DNA from: Pseudomonas benzenivorans
GTDB taxonomy: Bacteria > Pseudomonadota > Gammaproteobacteria > Pseudomonadales > Pseudomonadaceae
Direction of reading: 5' to 3'
Length of the DNA stretch: 64,000 bases
NCBI RefSeq assembly: GCF_900100495.1
Contig: NZ_FNCT01000001.1
Location: forward strand, 372,001 to 436,000
Shown: positions 36,876 through 45,827 of the stretch, one piece after another
Layout: every line of letters starts with the position of its first letter
Numbering within the stretch: position 1 is the first letter of the stretch
Notes under the pieces: model-generated
Told to the model about the DNA's origin: nothing
Database searches by the model: none
Seen by the model: the letters and a program-made list of their open reading frames with translations, nothing else
Made by a program: the position numbers and the translations under genes

Positions 36876-37689
36876 AAGCAGCAGCACGCTCAAGCAGCGC
36901 CTGGCTGCTCTGGCTCAGTGGCACATCACCCAGGGCTTTCCTGATCCGACCAAGACGCCCACGGTGCGTCAGGTACTCAAAGGCATCCGCACATTGCATC
37001 CGGCGCAAACGAAGCAGGCTGCACCGTTGCAGTTGCAGCACCTGGAGCAGGCGGTTCACTGGCTGAATCAGGAAGCCGAACGGGCTCGGCAGGCCGACAA
37101 CTTGGCAAGCCTGCTGCGCAGTCGGCGAGATGCGGCGCTGCTGCTGATCGGCTTCTGGCGCGGCTTTCGCAGCGACGAACTCTGTCGACTGCAGGTCGAG
37201 CATATCCAGGCCGAAGCCGGTGCTGGCATGAGCCTGTTCCTGCCGCAGAGCAAGGGTGACCGGGAAAACCTCGGCACGACCCATTACGCACCGGCCCTGA
37301 AGCGCCTCTGCCCGGTACAGGCCTATCTCGACTGGATCAGTGCCGCCGGCATCGCCCGCGGCGCAGTGTTCCGCCGCCTGGATCGCTGGGGGCACCTGAG
37401 CGACGAGGCCTTGCATCCCGGTAGCCTGATCAGCCTGCTACGCCAGATCCTGCAGCGTGCGGGCATCCCGGCCGAACTGTACACCAGCCATTCGTTACGC
37501 CGAGGTTTCGCTACCTGGGCCACGGCCAACGGCTGGGATCTCAAGGCGCTGATGACCTACGTAGGCTGGAAGGACATCAAGTCCGCCATGCGCTACATCG
37601 ACCCCGCCATCTCCTTTGGCGGCCTTGCAGCTAAACCTGCCCTTGAGCTTCATGCTGGATCTTTGGGCCAAATCTCAGCTTCTCATTAA
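36876..37689 (+). pseudogene. tnpS: 5'-truncated tnpS (tyrosine recombinase)
   Basis: About 270 codons, beginning inside the core-binding domain (STLKQRLAALAQWHITQGFP) right after the mer end; the first ~57 codons are missing. All catalytic residues remain (RGFRSDELCRL, HSLRRGF, YVGWKDIKS, MRYIDPAI). About 95% identical to tnpS at 17093 but with its own C-terminus (ALELHAGSLGQISASH). An ORF can initiate inside the mer repeat at 36844, but activity without the arm-binding N-terminus is unlikely. Confidence 0.88.
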
Positions 37690-37780
37690 CATCGGTACAC
37701 ATCAGGGACAACGGTGCCACATGAAGCGCAATCGGACTCACTGCTGGCGTTTACGGGCAGCTGAGCCGCTCTAGAATGAA

Positions 37781-37854
37781 CTTTATAGGTCTTTATAGTC
37801 GATTATAGAGCGATTATAGAGCGATTATAGAGCGATTATAGAGCGATTATAGAA
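37781..37854. repeat. Tandem 11-bp AT-rich repeat, five units
   Basis: CTTTATAGGT CTTTATAGTC, then four copies of GATTATAGAGC and a final GATTATAGAATC. Lies 90 bp downstream of the truncated tnpS. Related blocks at 14608 (one unit) and 53331 (two units). Confidence 0.88.
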
Positions 37855-37959
37855 TCCTATTTTGGACGCCCGGCCCACGCTTCCCGGCGAACTGGTGCTG
37901 ACGACTCGTAGGCTGTTCAACTGCACCTTGTCGCAGCCCCCCCTATAGCAGCTCGCCGA

Positions 37960-38202
37960 GGTCAGCCAGCGCAACCTGCTGTGGCTTGGTCTCTCCAGCA
38001 TCACCACGACGCTGTCTCAGATCTTCTATTGCAAAACGTTGAAGCTCGGGCGTAGCTATGGTGTCGCTGATCGACAAGGGCGTCGTCGTGGTAGCCATGC
38101 TGATGGCGTGGCTACTGCTGCGCGAAGCGATCACGCTGCGGAGGCTCGCCGGCGCCGGGTTGATCGTGACCGGGCTCCTGGTTAACGCCCCAAAGCCCTG
38201 AC
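37960..38202 (+). pseudogene. EamA/DMT-type transporter 3' remnant
   Basis: Frame one reads SITTTLSQIFYCKTLKLGRS; after a frameshift near 38060 the next frame reads MVSLIDKGVVVVAMLMAWLL and LLREAITLRRLAGAGLIVTG, ending at a stop. These are the last two helices of a drug/metabolite-transporter EamA domain. No 5' part. Confidence 0.75.
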
Positions 38203-38210
38203 CAGTGCCC

Positions 38211-38522
38211 CTAGGTCTCGTGCTGCTGAAAGGCAGCCGCCAGCGTCAATTGTGCACGGGCTTCGATGATCTCGATCAGCTCGATATGTTTGGGGAACTC
38301 TCGCTTGAGCCAGCCGCTGGGCACGAAGTGATGATCGAGGTGAACGATTGTGCTTTGGCCTTCGGCAGCCGCGCAGAGCATGACGTGCATCTCTGAATCA
38401 TCGCCGGCCATCGCTGCCGGCACGAAGACCATGCCGTTGTCGTCAATGCCGAAAGAGCGCCTCCATTCGGGGAACCGCTTCTGCTCGGGGTTTGAAACGG
38501 CAAACCAATGAATCCTGTCCAT
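38211..38522 (-). CDS. Unrecognised 103-residue soluble protein
   Basis: MDRIHWFAVSNPEQKRFPEW and HLDHHFVPSGWLKREFPKHI are the most distinctive stretches; no known domain comes to mind. No signal peptide or membrane helix. Begins one base after the stop of the (frameshifted) zinc-ribbon gene, so the two form an operon that diverges from the DnaB-N-like gene at 38991. Context suggests a leftover of an integrative element or plasmid. Function unknown. Confidence 0.6.
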   Translation of the reverse strand: MDRIHWFAVSNPEQKRFPEWRRSFGIDDNGMVFVPAAMAGDDSEMHVMLCAAAEGQSTIVHLDHHFVPSGWLKREFPKHIELIEIIEARAQLTLAAAFQQHET

Positions 38523-38523
38523 T

Positions 38524-38881
38524 TATTTCTTCTCGAATGGGAGCAGCGTAGAGTACGGCAGCGAATCACCTTCGGCTGCGGCTAGCACCTGATCCAGCAC
38601 CGCCTCGGGGGCATCAAGAGCACCGAAAATCACATACAACTCGGAAACACGTTCATCCTATCCGCACGATCGAAGCCGGCATCACCACCTACGGGCTCGG
38701 CATGATCGAATGCATTGGCAACGGCATTTTCCTTAAGCAGATAACGCGCGCCGCAATCGCAGAGAAATGGCTGCTTGGCGTTGTAGAAACGATCCTGAGC
38801 TTCCCAACCATGCAGCCGCGGCTCCATGGGCTTGCCACACTTTGGGCAATAAGCAGGTTGCAGATCGGTAAGGTAAAGCAT
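38524..38881 (-). pseudogene. Zinc-ribbon protein with a single-base frameshift
   Basis: From MLYLTDLQPAYCPKCGKPME the frame shows a four-cysteine zinc ribbon (CPKCG...CDCGARYLL), then runs to GGDAGFDRADR and stops as MNVFPSCM at 38630. In the adjacent frame the sequence goes on as DERVSELYVIFGALDAPEAV and then LPYSTLLPFEKK, stopping at 38524, one base before the next gene. Restoring one G at about 38656-38660 would give a ~118-residue protein. Either a recent pseudogene, a sequencing error or a slippage site. AAGGAA-type site before the ATG. Function unknown. Confidence 0.65.
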
Positions 38882-38990
38882 GACTTGAGTTCCTTTCCTT
38901 GCGCGCCGCTCCGTGTTTGGAGGGCTGTACAATGCGCGCCATTGTCGTAACCCCGCTTCACCGCTGTCCAGAAAAGGTACAAAGGTACAA

Positions 38991-39590
38991 ATGTCCCTCC
39001 CGCTTGACGCCAACCGTACCAGCCAGCCCAGCCCCGGTTTGATTCGCCTCGACCCGGCCTATGCCTTGGCAGCCCATCTCGCAGAGCGCCATCTACTGGG
39101 CTACGTGATGCTCAATGGTGAGGCGTGGCGCGTGGTGGCAAAGATTATCGATCCAGGTGATTTCGAGGGGTATCCGCATTGCCGGATTTATCTGGCCATG
39201 GAAACACTGGCCAGTCTCGGCGAAGCCATCGACATCCTGACACTTTGTGAGTTGCTGGAGTCGGATGAGCATTACCAAGCCGCTGGGGGTATCCAGCTGC
39301 TCGGTCAACTGGCCACGGAGACTCCGATACGTTTCGAGCAGGTGAGCGGACTAGCTCGCCTGCTCAGAGGTTTTGGTGTGCTGCGCTCCAGCCTCAATGA
39401 GGCCTATCAGGGCCAGCGCCGACTATGCAGCCTGCTAGACGCCAAGCGCGACGGGCTCTCGCACGGCAAGTCATGGATCGCCACCATCGAGGACACTATT
39501 CGGCAGGAGCAGCCGTTCCTGCAGGCTTGGCTCGGGCAGCGCGTCTGCTACGTCTACGATGAATCCGTTACCGAAGACGCGACTCTGTGA
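38991..39590 (+). CDS. Stand-alone DnaB N-terminal-domain-like protein
   Basis: 199 residues from MSLPLDANRTSQPSPGLIRL. Residues 30-130 match the replicative-helicase DnaB N-domain: AERHLLGYVMLNGEAWRVVA, FEGYPHCRIYLAMETLASLG, AIDILTLCELLES, and GGIQLLGQLATETP. The RecA-like helicase domain is absent, replaced by ~70 unfamiliar residues. The N-domain normally binds primase and stacks the hexamer, so a free copy could act as loader, adaptor or inhibitor of DnaB; this is inference. Divergent from the zinc-ribbon operon. Probably from a plasmid or ICE. Confidence 0.7.
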   Translation: MSLPLDANRTSQPSPGLIRLDPAYALAAHLAERHLLGYVMLNGEAWRVVAKIIDPGDFEGYPHCRIYLAMETLASLGEAIDILTLCELLESDEHYQAAGGIQLLGQLATETPIRFEQVSGLARLLRGFGVLRSSLNEAYQGQRRLCSLLDAKRDGLSHGKSWIATIEDTIRQEQPFLQAWLGQRVCYVYDESVTEDATL

Positions 39591-39720
39591 CCAGCACTAT
39601 CAGCCTGAGAATCTTCTTACATGACCACTGGTGGAAGCCCTGATCGCAGGTGGCAATCCTGTCATGGTGGGGTTGTAGGTTAAGTGGGCCCAACAGTAAG
39701 CATCAGGTACTCCCAAAGCA

Positions 39721-40923
39721 CTACGGCCTTGGCTTTGGAGCTGGAAGTTGACTGCTCGCCACTAGCCCTGACAATGCAAAGCCTACAAGCAACATCAGCA
39801 ACGTCTCGGCGCTGAAAGAATCTAGAATCATCGCGGCACCTATCGGTCCCACTGCTTGTGCGACGAGCATCGGCCGGGCGAGCAGGCCCATGCGAGAGCC
39901 GTAGCCGGCTGAGCCGAATAGCACCAATGGTAATGTTCCCCGCGTGATAGTCAGGATGCCATTCCCTGCGCCGTACAGCGCTATTGCCAGGAATGCCAAC
40001 CATGGTTGCGCGGGCAGCAGCAAAACAATCCCCGTCAGGCAAAGCAGAATCCCTAAGCGAGTTGCCCAGGTGGGGTGAAGGCTTTGTCCCCAGGTGAATT
40101 CTGCAATGCGCCCAGCGACCTGCGCTGGCCCTATGACCATTCCGATAGCCAAGGCCGTCGCGGTCGCTATTCCGAGCAACTTGAGCATATCCAGCAGGTG
40201 CACTGACACAGTCGATGTGACCAATGATTGAAGTGTCAGTAGCAATGCGACCAGAAGGAAAAGTTGGCGATAAGTCGTTAGCTTCGAGGTTCCGGTGTTT
40301 ACGCCTGTGCTGCATGCTACTGGAGCGTGGGAAGTCTGGGTCTTGGGAACAAAAACCAGATAAATCGGGAGCCCAACCAGTAGATGGGCTCCCGCCAGCA
40401 CGAAGCAGGCTCCTCGCCAGCCCAATTCATGTTCAAGAAAAGCAAGCAGTGGCCACCCCACGGTACTGGCAAAGCCACCCAGCAGCGTGAGCCCACTGAT
40501 AGAGGAACGAGCGGTTTCGCCCATCAAGCGACCGAGCGTAGCGAATGCCGCGTCATATAAGCCGGCCGCCATGGCGAATCCGATTATCGTCCAGGCCAGG
40601 TAGTAGATTGCTAGATGTTGAGCCGTGCCCATGAGCGCAAGGCCTAGTGCCATGAGAAGCGAGCTTGCCGCCAGAATCGAGCGGCCGCCGTGGCGGTCGA
40701 TCATTCTTCCGACCTTGGGCGAACACGCCCCGGCTACCAGCAAGCCGAGGGAAAGACCAATAACCACGCTGGTGACCGACCAACCTGTTGCTTGAGAGAT
40801 TGGGCTTACCAACACGGCCGGAAGATAGTAGGTCGAACTCCAGGCCAGTATCTGGCCTATCCCCATGGCACCCACCAGACGAACTCGGCTGACCTGTGCG
40901 AGAGAGGTTTCCGTAAGAGGCAT
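39721..40923 (-). CDS. MFS transporter
   Basis: 400 residues from MPLTETSLAQVSRVRLVGAM. Twelve hydrophobic helices with a cytoplasmic loop at about 190-215; the A-type motif is recognisable after TM2 (GRMIDRHGGRSILAASS). Cysteines include ACSPKVG in the motif and VACSTGV in the central loop. Substrate unknown; unlike ArsJ it lacks a GAPDH partner. Divergent from the MarR-type gene at 41052 across 128 bp, a usual regulator-pump pair; lying beside the ars genes it may export an arsenical or antibiotic. Confidence 0.85.
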   Translation of the reverse strand: MPLTETSLAQVSRVRLVGAMGIGQILAWSSTYYLPAVLVSPISQATGWSVTSVVIGLSLGLLVAGACSPKVGRMIDRHGGRSILAASSLLMALGLALMGTAQHLAIYYLAWTIIGFAMAAGLYDAAFATLGRLMGETARSSISGLTLLGGFASTVGWPLLAFLEHELGWRGACFVLAGAHLLVGLPIYLVFVPKTQTSHAPVACSTGVNTGTSKLTTYRQLFLLVALLLTLQSLVTSTVSVHLLDMLKLLGIATATALAIGMVIGPAQVAGRIAEFTWGQSLHPTWATRLGILLCLTGIVLLLPAQPWLAFLAIALYGAGNGILTITRGTLPLVLFGSAGYGSRMGLLARPMLVAQAVGPIGAAMILDSFSAETLLMLLVGFALSGLVASSQLPAPKPRP

Positions 40924-40944
40924 CGTCGGCGCTATCCGGCATTT

Positions 40945-40964
40945 AGTTGGCAGTAACAACAACT
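40945..40964. promoter_or_regulatory. Possible operator between MFS and MarR genes
   Basis: AGTTG and CAACT half-sites separated by 10 bp (40945-40949, 40960-40964) just upstream of the MFS start. Candidate MarR binding site; weak on its own. Confidence 0.35.
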
Positions 40965-41051
40965 TAGCTGGGTGACAGCTCTATGGTCAACGATTGACGC
41001 TGTGCTGAGCAGGATCTTACCGTTGCGTAGAGCAACCAATCTGGACTGACT

Positions 41052-41531
41052 ATGACCGTACCACCTGACGATCAACTGATGCGTGACGCCGAAGAGCTGC
41101 ATGAGGCCTTGAACCAGCTCGTACGGGTCTACCAATTCCGTGATCGCGACCGCATCTGTTGCTACGACGTGTCGGTCACCCAGAGTTACGCAGTGGAGAC
41201 GCTCGTCAGGAAGGGGCCAATGCGCATGCAGGCCCTTGCTGACGAGCTCTTTCTGGACAAGAGCACCGCAAGCCGCGTTATCAATGCTCTTGAACGCAAA
41301 AGCTATGTAATTCGTCTTGCGGAGTCGGGAGATCGCCGTGCGGTAAAGCTGCAGGCGACAGATGCCGGCAGAACATTATGCGAAAACATTCGTCGCGATC
41401 TGATAGCCGAAGAAAAACTGATGCTCGACGGACTGCCGCCGGCGATCCGACAAGGAGCTATCGCCATGCTTAAGCAGATTACCCTGGCGACTGAAAAGCG
41501 TTACGGCATCGAGAGCGATTGCTGCACATAG
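41052..41531 (+). CDS. MarR-family regulator with two CC motifs
   Basis: 159 residues. Central winged HTH (about 55-105): MRMQALADELFLDKSTASRV and wing ESGDRRAVKLQATDAG. Unusual are two vicinal cysteine pairs, DRICCYDVS (about 36-37) and SDCCT at the extreme C-terminus, suggesting thiol, As(III) or metal sensing. It probably represses the divergent MFS gene. Location 660 bp before arsC fits an arsenic-linked role, which is not proven. Confidence 0.85.
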   Translation: MTVPPDDQLMRDAEELHEALNQLVRVYQFRDRDRICCYDVSVTQSYAVETLVRKGPMRMQALADELFLDKSTASRVINALERKSYVIRLAESGDRRAVKLQATDAGRTLCENIRRDLIAEEKLMLDGLPPAIRQGAIAMLKQITLATEKRYGIESDCCT

Positions 41532-41655
41532 CCGATGCTGGCGTGAAGGGGCTGGGCTGAGAGCGACGCTAACCGGATGCAAAAAAGAAGCCGCCCGAAG
41601 GCGGCACTGAGCGACAGATGGATGACCTTTCTGAACACTCGGATCTTGGTTCCGA

Positions 41656-41928
41656 TTACTTCTTCAGCGATTGCAGGTAGTCCTTCAGCGTCTGATCATC
41701 AGCGGCTTTAACCGTCATGCCGTTCGGACCGCTACCGATGTCAGTGAATTGCTTGGCCGGCTCGCCGGTTTTCTTGAACTCTTCCAGCTCCTTGGAGCCT
41801 TCTCGGAATACCCACAGGCGACCATCTTCGACCTCGGTGACAAAGCCAGGCTTATCGTACTGACTCGCGAAGGCGGCGGTGGCGAACAGGCTGGTCAACA
41901 GCATTGCAGTCAAAGTCAGTTTTTTCAT
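41656..41928 (-). CDS. Small exported protein of unknown function
   Basis: 90 residues. Signal peptide MKKLTLTAMLLTSLFATAAF, cleaved after about 21; mature part is DGRLWVFREGSKELEEFKKT and GPNGMTVKAADDQTLKDYLQ. No cysteines, predicted soluble in the periplasm. GAACCT-type site before the ATG is poor on this strand (reads AGGAACCTTGCG). I have the impression that similar small proteins recur near ars and metal loci in Pseudomonas, but assign no function. Confidence 0.75.
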   Translation of the reverse strand: MKKLTLTAMLLTSLFATAAFASQYDKPGFVTEVEDGRLWVFREGSKELEEFKKTGEPAKQFTDIGSGPNGMTVKAADDQTLKDYLQSLKK

Positions 41929-42141
41929 CGCAAGGTTCCTGCTTGGGTTAGAGATGAGATGAAGCCTAAAGCCCTTCTGATGACGGAGAGATTACAAGAT
42001 ATGGATATGCGGTTAATCAGATGTTTCAGGGTGTTTCCGGCTCCTAGCTTCGCCCTGCTTGCTGCCGTTGGCCAGCAAAGATGAGCCATTCAAGCGTCCA
42101 TGTAGGTGGTGCAGCCCCTGGACTATCATTTCCGCTTTACT

Positions 42142-42165
42142 GAATATTCGCTAAAACGTATATTC
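42142..42165. promoter_or_regulatory. Candidate ArsR operator
   Basis: Perfect GAATAT / ATATTC inverted repeat with a 12-bp spacer, plus a further ATATTC at 42174, 31 bp before arsC. ArsR sites are AT-rich imperfect dyads in this position. Confidence 0.6.
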
Positions 42166-42195
42166 CTGAAACCATATTCGGTTCGAGATTTAGCA

Positions 42196-42609
42196 ATGGC
42201 TTACAAAACCCGCGTGCTGTTCGTTTGTGTGGCTAACGCTGCTCGCTCGCAGCTGGCTGAAGCGCTGCTGCGACACACTGATTCCGAACGCTTCGAGGCA
42301 TTCAGCGCAGGCACTGAGCCTGGTGAGGTTGATCCACGCACCCTGGATGCGCTTGAGCACCTTGGCGTAAACACCGAGGGACTGCGCAGCAAGTCCATCG
42401 ATGAGTTTGCCGGCGAGCGTTTCGAATACGTCATCACACTGTGCGATAAGTCGTCTTTGGAGTGCCAGGCCCTTCCAGGTGCTGGTGAGGTACTGGCGTG
42501 GAACTTTGAAGACCCGGTGACCAGCACCCAGCCCGACGCATTCCGCCACACCCTTCACGAGATACACGAGCGCATCAAAATGTTCGTGCTGGTGAAAACC
42601 AAACGTTGA
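42196..42609 (+). CDS. arsC: Arsenate reductase (low-molecular-weight phosphatase fold), copy 1
   Basis: 137 residues from MAYKTRVLFVCVANAARSQL; longer in-frame starts cover the operator. P-loop C-x5-R as CVANAARS at 11-18; other cysteines in ITLCDKSSLECQALPG (about 83-91) supply the disulfide relay; DP loop in FEDPVTSTQ. Reduces As(V) to As(III) in the cytoplasm for export by Acr3. First gene of the ars operon, 7 bp before arsR. Confidence 0.9.
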   Translation: MAYKTRVLFVCVANAARSQLAEALLRHTDSERFEAFSAGTEPGEVDPRTLDALEHLGVNTEGLRSKSIDEFAGERFEYVITLCDKSSLECQALPGAGEVLAWNFEDPVTSTQPDAFRHTLHEIHERIKMFVLVKTKR

Positions 42610-42616
42610 GACCTCT

Positions 42617-42973
42617 ATGGCTGACCACCTGACACCGACCACCGTATTCAAATGCCTGGCTGACGAGACCCGCATTCGCCTGATGCTGCTCATCACTCGC
42701 GAGTATGAGTTGTGCGTCTGTGAGCTGACCTGCGCGCTGGATGAAAGCCAGCCGAAGGTTTCCCGCCACCTGGCACAACTGCGCAACTGCGGTCTGCTGG
42801 AAGATCGCCGGCAAGGCCAGTGGGTCTATTACCGCCTGCACCCCAGCCTGCCGGACTGGGTGATTGCTGTTCTGAAAACCACTCTGGATGCCAATCAGCA
42901 TTGGCTCAGCCCGGATGCCAAACGCCTTGATGTGATGGGCGACCGCCCGCAGCGGCTCGCTGCCTGCTGCTGA
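42617..42973 (+). CDS. arsR: ArsR, arsenite-responsive repressor
   Basis: 118 residues. Winged HTH (LCVCELTCALDESQPKVSRH). The As(III) site CVCELTC (C-x-C-x4-C, about 33-39) sits in the DNA-recognition helix as in E. coli/R773 ArsR. A C-terminal CC adds possible metal ligands. Derepresses its own operon when As(III) binds. It is the second gene of the operon, so repression is autogenous via the site upstream of arsC. Confidence 0.95.
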   Translation: MADHLTPTTVFKCLADETRIRLMLLITREYELCVCELTCALDESQPKVSRHLAQLRNCGLLEDRRQGQWVYYRLHPSLPDWVIAVLKTTLDANQHWLSPDAKRLDVMGDRPQRLAACC

Positions 42974-43002
42974 GCCGTACTCTACTTTTACGAGATAGCT
43001 CG

Positions 43003-43473
43003 ATGAAGATTTTGTTTCTCTGCACCGCCAACAGCTGCCGCAGCATTCTCTGCGAGGCTGTGTTCAACCACTTGGCACCGGCAGGCATGAAAGCCTACAG
43101 CGCCGGCAGCCAGCCTAAAGGTGTTGTGCACCCACTGAGCCTGAAAACGCTGGAAAACGCCGGCATCTCGACCGCAGGGCTCGCCAGCAAGTCCAGCGAT
43201 GTTCATGAGGGCTTAGCCCCAGACTTCGTGATCACGGTCTGCGACAAGGCTGCCGGCGAAGCCTGTCCGGTGTTTTTCGGCCCCGCGACCAAGGCCCATT
43301 GGGGGCTGGCTGATCCGTCGGAATACCAGGGCAGCGAAGCGGAGATCGAAGCCGCTTTTGCCGCCACCCTGGAGCAGATCAGAACCCGTATCGAAGCCTT
43401 CCTGGCATTACCGCTCAAGCAGATGGATGCCGAGCAGCTCAAGGCCGAGTTGGCCTTGATCGGCACGCTCTGA
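43003..43473 (+). CDS. arsC: Arsenate reductase (low-molecular-weight phosphatase fold), copy 2
   Basis: 156 residues. P-loop CTANSCRS at 7-14; further cysteines [15 protein letters not shown] (about 80-88) give the triple-cysteine relay; LADPSEYQG is the general-acid loop. A C-terminal helical extension of about 25 residues ([15 protein letters not shown]) is typical of the Pseudomonas form. Two arsC genes flank arsR, suggesting different electron donors or substrate ranges. Confidence 0.92.
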   Translation: MKILFLCTANSCRSILCEAVFNHLAPAGMKAYSAGSQPKGVVHPLSLKTLENAGISTAGLASKSSDVHEGLAPDFVITVCDKAAGEACPVFFGPATKAHWGLADPSEYQGSEAEIEAAFAATLEQIRTRIEAFLALPLKQMDAEQLKAELALIGTL

Positions 43474-43483
43474 CACTGGAGGC

Positions 43484-44560
43484 ATGACGATGAGCAAAAG
43501 CCGCCTTTCTTTTTTGGATCGTTACCTGACGCTCTGGATCTTTCTCGCCATGGCGATTGGCGTCAGCCTGGGTAGCCTGTTCGAAGGCCTGCCGGTCTGG
43601 CTCCACAGCTTGTCGGTGGGTTCGACCAATATTCCGATCGCCATCGGCCTGATCGTGATGATGTATCCGCCGTTGGCCAAGGTCAGGTATGAAGAGCTGC
43701 CCGAGGTTTTCAAGGACAAGCGCATTCTGGCGCTGTCGCTGATCCAGAACTGGGTGATCGGCCCGGTACTGATGTTCGCCCTCGCGGTGATCTTCCTGCG
43801 CGATTACCCCGAATACATGACAGGCCTGATCCTTATCGGCCTGGCACGCTGCATCGCAATGGTGCTGGTGTGGAATCAGATCGCAGGCGGCAACAACCAG
43901 TACGTTGCCGGCCTGGTCGCGTTCAATAGCATCTTCCAGATCGTGTTTTTCAGCCTGTATGCCTGGGTCTTCCTCGGCCTTCTGCCACCCTTGTTCGGCC
44001 TACAGGGCAGCGTGATCGATGTGAGCTTTGTCAGCATCGCCGAGTCCGTGCTGATCTACCTCGGCATTCCGTTTCTGGCTGGTTTCCTGACGCGCAAGAT
44101 CCTGATCAGCCGCAAAGGCGAAGAGTGGTTCAACCAGCGTTTCATCCCGCGCATCAGCCCGCTGACGCTGGTCGCTCTGCTGCTGACCATCGTGGCGATG
44201 TTCAGCCTCAAGGGCGACATGGTGCTGCAGCTGCCGTTGGATGTGCTACGCATCGCCATCCCGCTGGCGATCTACTTCGTAGTGATGTTCTTTATCAGTT
44301 TCTGGATGGGCAAGCTGCTGGAGGCTGACTACCCACGCACTACCGCACTGGCCTTCACCGCTGCCAGCAACAACTTCGAACTGGCTATTGCTGTAGCTAT
44401 TGCCACATTCGGCCTGGCTTCGCCGGTGGCCTTTGCCACGGTGATCGGCCCGCTGGTGGAAGTGCCGGTGCTGATTGCCCTGGTCGGGGTGGCGCTGTGG
44501 CTCAAACGCCGCTGGTTCGACACCGAGCAGGCCGATCTGGCCCAGGAGCAAAGCCGATGA
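43484..44560 (+). CDS. acr3: Acr3-type arsenite efflux permease
   Basis: 358 residues, ten membrane helices. Family residues: [19 protein letters not shown] with the essential TM4 cysteine (about residue 127), and [20 protein letters not shown] in the second half. Exports As(III) (and less antimonite) by proton antiport. Often labelled arsB, though it is the ACR3/BASS fold, not the ArsB fold. ATGs at 43484 and 43490 both fit; TGGAGG favours the first. Overlaps arsH by 4 bp. Confidence 0.95.
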   Translation: MTMSKSRLSFLDRYLTLWIFLAMAIGVSLGSLFEGLPVWLHSLSVGSTNIPIAIGLIVMMYPPLAKVRYEELPEVFKDKRILALSLIQNWVIGPVLMFALAVIFLRDYPEYMTGLILIGLARCIAMVLVWNQIAGGNNQYVAGLVAFNSIFQIVFFSLYAWVFLGLLPPLFGLQGSVIDVSFVSIAESVLIYLGIPFLAGFLTRKILISRKGEEWFNQRFIPRISPLTLVALLLTIVAMFSLKGDMVLQLPLDVLRIAIPLAIYFVVMFFISFWMGKLLEADYPRTTALAFTAASNNFELAIAVAIATFGLASPVAFATVIGPLVEVPVLIALVGVALWLKRRWFDTEQADLAQEQSR

Positions 44561-45273
44561 ACGACGATCACATCCCCCAACTTGATGCTGACCTGGCCGA
44601 ACTGCCCAGCGCCGAGCGCCTCGGCGTCGCCCAGCAGTTCAACCACAAACCGCGCATCCTGCTGCTTTACGGCTCCAACCGCGAGCGTTCGTTCAGCCGC
44701 CTGCTGACCGAGGAAGCCGCGCGCCTGCTCGAACGATTCGGCGCTGAGACGCGCATCTTTCACCCTGCAGGCTTGCCGCTGCCGGACGATGCGCCGGACA
44801 GCCATCCCAAGGTGCAGGAGCTGCGCGAGTTGATGCAGTGGTCGGAAGGACAGGTCTGGTGCTCGCCCGAGCGTCACGGCTCGATGACCGGAGTGTTCAA
44901 GGCGCAGATCGACTGGGTTCCGCTGGCCATGGGCGCAGTGCGCCCGACCCAGGGCAAGACCCTGGCGGTGATGCAGGTCTGTGGCGGCTCGCAGTCCTTC
45001 AACGTGGTTAACCAGCTGCGTGTGCTTGGCCGTTGGATGCGCATGTTCACCATCCCCAACCAGTCCTCCGTACCGAAGGCTTACCTGGAGTTCGATGAGG
45101 CTGGCCGGATGAAACCCTCGGCTTTCTATGACCGCGTAGTGGACGTGATGGAGGAGCTGGTGAAGTTCACCCTGCTGCTGCGTGAGCGCTCCGACTACCT
45201 GGTTGACCGCTATTCCGAGCGCAAGGAATCGGCGGAAGAACTCTCCAAACGCGTTAATCAACGTTCCATCTGA
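44557..45273 (+). CDS. arsH: ArsH, NADPH-dependent flavoprotein
   Basis: 238 residues from [20 protein letters not shown], overlapping acr3 (ATGA). Flavodoxin-like fold with FMN phosphate loop [15 protein letters not shown] and [33 protein letters not shown] is the ArsH signature. Oxidises trivalent organoarsenicals such as methylarsenite to pentavalent forms and reduces quinones (family knowledge). Follows acr3 in many Pseudomonas ars operons. Confidence 0.95.
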   Translation: MNDDHIPQLDADLAELPSAERLGVAQQFNHKPRILLLYGSNRERSFSRLLTEEAARLLERFGAETRIFHPAGLPLPDDAPDSHPKVQELRELMQWSEGQVWCSPERHGSMTGVFKAQIDWVPLAMGAVRPTQGKTLAVMQVCGGSQSFNVVNQLRVLGRWMRMFTIPNQSSVPKAYLEFDEAGRMKPSAFYDRVVDVMEELVKFTLLLRERSDYLVDRYSERKESAEELSKRVNQRSI

Positions 45274-45285
45274 AGGATTTTGATT

Positions 45286-45792
45286 GTGCAACAACATCCG
45301 TATTCCGTGCTGACCTCCGAGCAGATCAAGGGCCAGCTGATCTTCACGCCGTGCCCTGGCACCAAAGACACATCGGTCGCTGAGGCGCTGGACACCCTCA
45401 AGGGGGCAGGTGCCTCGGCTTTGCTAACCTTGATGCCCACTGAAGAACTGACCCAGAACGAAGTCGAGAATCTGCCTGAGCAGTGCCAGCAGCGCGGCAT
45501 CGAGTGGTTCCACCTGCCAGTGGAAGACGACCATGCTCCCGGCGAACCATTCCAGGCGGCCTGGGACGCCAACCGCGAGCGGATCAAGCGATTGCTCACT
45601 GAAGGCAAGAACATCGCCATTCACTGCAAAGGCGGTTCGGGTCGTACCGGCCTGATTGCCGCACAGCTGCTGATAGAGTGCGGCGTTCCATTCCGCGAAG
45701 CAGTAAGCGAAGTGCAAGCGCTGCGCCCCCGTGCGATTCAACATCCCGCGCATATCAACTACATAAGCCAGTTCGACATCGCCAAGTCGTAA
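45286..45792 (+). CDS. Dual-specificity-type protein phosphatase of ars operons
   Basis: 168 residues from GTG 45286, placed 8 bp after GAAGGA; a TTG at 45280 is too close to that site. Cysteine-phosphatase P-loop HCKGGSGRTGLIAAQ (about 114-128) with general-acid Asp in PVEDDHAPGE (about 82). Resembles CDKN3/dual-specificity phosphatases. Genes like this recur between arsH and gapdh-arsJ. It has the C-x5-R motif, so activity on an arsenylated or phosphorylated three-carbon ester is conceivable, but I know of no established substrate. Confidence 0.82.
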   Translation: MQQHPYSVLTSEQIKGQLIFTPCPGTKDTSVAEALDTLKGAGASALLTLMPTEELTQNEVENLPEQCQQRGIEWFHLPVEDDHAPGEPFQAAWDANRERIKRLLTEGKNIAIHCKGGSGRTGLIAAQLLIECGVPFREAVSEVQALRPRAIQHPAHINYISQFDIAKS

Positions 45793-45827
45793 TTGCCCGC
45801 AGCTAGCCGCCCCGAGAGAACAACAAC

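Noticed and set aside
37781..37854. Short regular repeats that might look like a CRISPR array
   Set aside because: Units are 11 bp, directly tandem, with no spacers, no leader and no cas genes; related blocks occur at transposon subterminal sites.
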